Assembly: GCF_014646335.1 (NCBI RefSeq)
Contig: NZ_BMNG01000016.1
Coordinates: 1 to 64,000, forward strand
Length of the DNA: 64,000 nt
Direction: 5' to 3'
Origin: Streptomyces lasiicapitis
GTDB lineage: Bacteria > Actinomycetota > Actinomycetes > Streptomycetales > Streptomycetaceae
This document shows, piece by piece, positions 62,061 to 64,000 of this stretch. Position 1 is the first letter of the stretch, and each line of letters opens with the position of its first letter. The position numbers were made by a program, and so were the translations under genes. A model generated the notes under the pieces. It was not told the DNA's origin and made no database searches. It saw nothing but the letters and a program-made list of their open reading frames with translations.

Positions 62061-63086
62061 TCAGGTTCCTCTCGGGCTCCGTTGGGGTTCCCCCGCCGTG
62101 CGGCTCGGCTTGCCGTGCGGGACGTCCACAGGCCGTGCCCCGGACGCCCGCGGGCGAGGAGACGTACGCATGGACCGCTGGGCGAGCCCCACACCGGTCA
62201 GGACGGTGGCGACGCCCACGCACTGCACGGGCGTCAGCGTCTCGCGCAGGAAGAGGTACGCGGCCCCCGCCCCGGCCACCACCTCCAGCGTCGCGAACAG
62301 GCTCGCCGCCGACGGCGCCAGGAACTGCTGCGCCGCGATACCGCTGAGATACGCCACCAACGTCGCCACGAACGCGGCCCACAGCACGACCGCCCAGACG
62401 GGGGCGGACACCGTCTCGTAGCGGACCGTGTCCCCGAGGGTGCCGTAGGGGAACGCGGTGACGGGAGAGACGACGTTCAGCGCGAGCGCGCCGATCGCGA
62501 TACCGAGGGCGGCCACGGTCACCGGATCGTGGCGGGCCAGTGCCCGCCCGGCGACCAGGAAGCGCACCGACAGCGCGGCCGCGGTGCCCAGGGCGGCGAG
62601 CACCCCGATCACGTCGAGGCGCAGCCGCGACCACACCTCACCCACGAGCAGCAGCCCCACGAGCACCACGGCGGTGCCCGTCCAGACCTGCCGGGGCTGC
62701 GGGACGCGCCGCACGCAGCGCAGCCACGCAACGACGATGACTGGGGACAGGAACTGCAGCACCACGAAGACGCCGACGGGAATGCGGGCGACAGCCACCC
62801 CGCACAGCGTCTGCAGGGTGGCGAAGGAGAAGATCCCGAGCACCGCGATGACGCCGTAGGCCTCCCGGGCCGCCGCGACCAGCGCGCGGGGCCGGGTGAG
62901 CGCGACGAACGCCAGGAGCAGCACCGCCGCGATCGTCAGCCGGGCCTGGGCGATCTCCATCGCCGAGAGGCCCGCCGAGTCCAGGACCTTGGTGGCAGGA
63001 CCGACGGTGCCGAAGGTGCAGGCGGACACCACCGCGAGCGCGACACCCGTGGCCGGGGCCGTGCTCGGCCCGAGGTCGGTCTTCAG
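62061..63086 (-). CDS. EamA/DMT-family exporter with a likely CTG start
   Basis: A 341-aa protein with ten TM helices in two EamA halves (GVALAVVSACTFGTVGPATK, VIAVLGIFSFATLQTLCGVA; then VAALGIAIGALALNVVSPVT, LFATLEVVAGAGAAYLFLRE). DMT proteins of this type export amino acids or small metabolites. No ATG, GTG or TTG fits before the first TM helix. A CTG at 63086 overlaps the upstream TGA (CTGA) and has AAGGGGG six bases ahead, so I take it as the start. It is the probable product or intermediate exporter of the operon. Confidence 0.85.
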   Translation of the reverse strand: MKTDLGPSTAPATGVALAVVSACTFGTVGPATKVLDSAGLSAMEIAQARLTIAAVLLLAFVALTRPRALVAAAREAYGVIAVLGIFSFATLQTLCGVAVARIPVGVFVVLQFLSPVIVVAWLRCVRRVPQPRQVWTGTAVVLVGLLLVGEVWSRLRLDVIGVLAALGTAAALSVRFLVAGRALARHDPVTVAALGIAIGALALNVVSPVTAFPYGTLGDTVRYETVSAPVWAVVLWAAFVATLVAYLSGIAAQQFLAPSAASLFATLEVVAGAGAAYLFLRETLTPVQCVGVATVLTGVGLAQRSMRTSPRPRASGARPVDVPHGKPSRTAGEPQRSPRGT

Positions 63087-64000
63087 CGCGGGCCCCCTTG
63101 CCGTACGGGCACGCCCGGGGCGGCCCCCGCGAGGAACGGCCGGTCGTGGTCGGCGAACGGCGCCAGTTCGGACCACCACTGCGCCTGCGGGTCCCACCGG
63201 GCGTGGAACGGCCGCCCGACCAGATCCGCGTCCCGGGCCTGGAGGAAGCGCAGTGCGAACGCCCACTCGCCGCCGGGCAGCCGGGTCGGCCCGTCCACCG
63301 TCACCTTGCCCTCGGTCGTGGACATCACCGGGCCGCGCGCGGTGCGCCCCAGACCCGAGAGACGCGTCGTCGCGCTGCGGTGGATCTCGTACGCACGCTG
63401 GATCGGCAGCCCGAAGTAGCGGCGCGCACCCGTGTCCCGCTCCATGAACAGGTAGTAGGGGTGGATGCCGAGGGCGATCTGGGCGCGCCAGGAGTCCGCC
63501 CACACGGCCGGGTCGTCGTTGACGTGCCGTACGACCGGCGCCTGCGAACGCAGTTCGGCGCCCGTCGAGCGCAGCGCGGAGACGGCGAGCCGGGTCAGGT
63601 CCGGCTCCAGCTCCCGCGGGTGCGAGACGTGCACCATGACGGCGACGTGCCGCCCCGCCCGCGCAAGGCGCTCCAGCAACCGCAGTAGCGGCCCGGCGTC
63701 GGGGTCGGTGACCAGGCGCGCGGGATGGAAGGAGAGCGCCTTGGTGCCGATCCGTACCGTCGTGATGTGTTCGAGTCCCGGCCGCAGCAGGGCCTCGACG
63801 TACGGTTGCAGGAGTTCGGTGCGCATCACCAGCGGGTCGCCGCCGGTGAACAGGACGTCGCTGACCTCGGGGTGGCGCCGCAGATAGTCGGTGACGCGCC
63901 GCGGCCCGTCGTCGGCGATGCGCAGGCCCGGATCGCCGACGAACTGCGCCCAACGGAAGCAGTACGAGCAGTAGGCGTGGCAGGTCTGGCCGTGCCGGGG
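63083..64000 (-). CDS. KamA-like radical SAM protein (5' end beyond the window)
   Basis: At least 305 residues. The visible part starts at GQTCHAYCSYCFRWAQFVG, with the 4Fe-4S motif CxxxCxxC, then VSDVLFTGGDPLVMRTELL. RIGTKALSFHPARL, MVHVSHPRELEP and the tail STTEGKVTV follow, where EGK may be the PLP lysine (PGGGGK in lysine 2,3-aminomutase). KamA enzymes move an alpha-amino group to the beta carbon. The altered PLP loop makes the exact reaction uncertain. It is the first visible gene of the operon; its stop overlaps the DMT start (CTGA). Confidence 0.85.
   Translation of the reverse strand, partial: PRHGQTCHAYCSYCFRWAQFVGDPGLRIADDGPRRVTDYLRRHPEVSDVLFTGGDPLVMRTELLQPYVEALLRPGLEHITTVRIGTKALSFHPARLVTDPDAGPLLRLLERLARAGRHVAVMVHVSHPRELEPDLTRLAVSALRSTGAELRSQAPVVRHVNDDPAVWADSWRAQIALGIHPYYLFMERDTGARRYFGLPIQRAYEIHRSATTRLSGLGRTARGPVMSTTEGKVTVDGPTRLPGGEWAFALRFLQARDADLVGRPFHARWDPQAQWWSELAPFADHDRPFLAGAAPGVPVRQGGPR

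Overview
The window reads as high-GC actinomycete DNA, almost certainly Streptomyces. Nearly every gene has strong G/C third-position bias. GTG starts and ATGA/GTGA gene overlaps are common. The families are typical of the genus: NsdA-like HTH regulator, CU044_5270, DUF2637, trypsin-co-occurring proteins, ALF-repeat and LamG exoproteins, and a very short ECF sigma/CU044 pair. The many broken transposases, gene tails and small repeats point to an accessory, rearranged part of the chromosome rather than the conserved core.

Layout. 1-1.2 kb: transposase debris and two copies of a 30-32 bp palindrome. 1.3-5.6 kb: a decayed mobilisable plasmid or integrative element on the minus strand (Rep/AAA ATPase tail, small ORF, DUF2637/SpdB2-like membrane protein, MobC, relaxase) with a hairpin/repeat region that could be oriT or a promoter. 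5.6-6.1 kb: the last piece of a papain-fold (Tox-PL) toxin joined to an intact small downstream gene, probably its immunity gene. 6.2-10.8 kb: SDR, two secreted serine proteases and a secreted membrane-anchored protein. 11.3-18.4 kb: TetR with two membrane proteins, epoxide hydrolase, SDR, NmrA and gamma-glutamylcyclotransferase genes, with gene remnants between. 18.5-24.1 kb: MMPL transporter translationally coupled to a CydB-like protein, and a NarL-type two-component pair. 24.4-26.9 kb: cold-shock-domain ORF and ECF sigma factor with its CU044_5270 partner. 26.9-28.3 kb: phosphoesterase and IS1182-like remnants. 28.4-30.1 kb: solute-binding lipoprotein and membrane partner. 30.3-39.3 kb: an exoprotein island (LamG-GDPD, LamG-pseudoprotease, a Tat-exported ALF/coiled-coil giant and a four-TM protein). 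39.4-46 kb: glycosyltransferase, small hypotheticals, acyl-CoA-synthetase-like gene and a DUF3500 gene broken by a 73-bp tandem duplication. 46.1-49 kb: a mobile unit with 134-bp inverted ends carrying a broken transposase and an alpha/beta hydrolase. 49-52.5 kb: small hypotheticals, an RHH/MazF-like toxin-antitoxin pair, an inverted-repeat-bounded DHFR-family gene and a LexA-like winged-helix pair.

At 52.67-52.72 kb lies the 3' half of a tRNA-Arg(UCU), most simply the right attachment site of an integrated element lying to its left. To its right is a three-gene trypsin system (Trypco1 protein, trypsin-like protease, TPR protein fused to an NsdA-like HTH/TPR regulator), then an IS5-family element, a methyltransferase and another IS5 fragment.

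The window ends (58.9-64 kb, minus strand) in a tightly overlapped five-gene operon: KamA-like radical SAM enzyme, DMT exporter, AurF-like diiron oxygenase, Ldh-family oxidoreductase and class IV aminotransferase. This looks like a compact specialised-metabolite pathway that makes and exports an N-oxidised or beta-amino-acid-derived small molecule. It is the strongest candidate here for an undescribed system. Start sites were chosen by Shine-Dalgarno position and family length. No alignments or database searches were run, so family names rest on recognised motifs.
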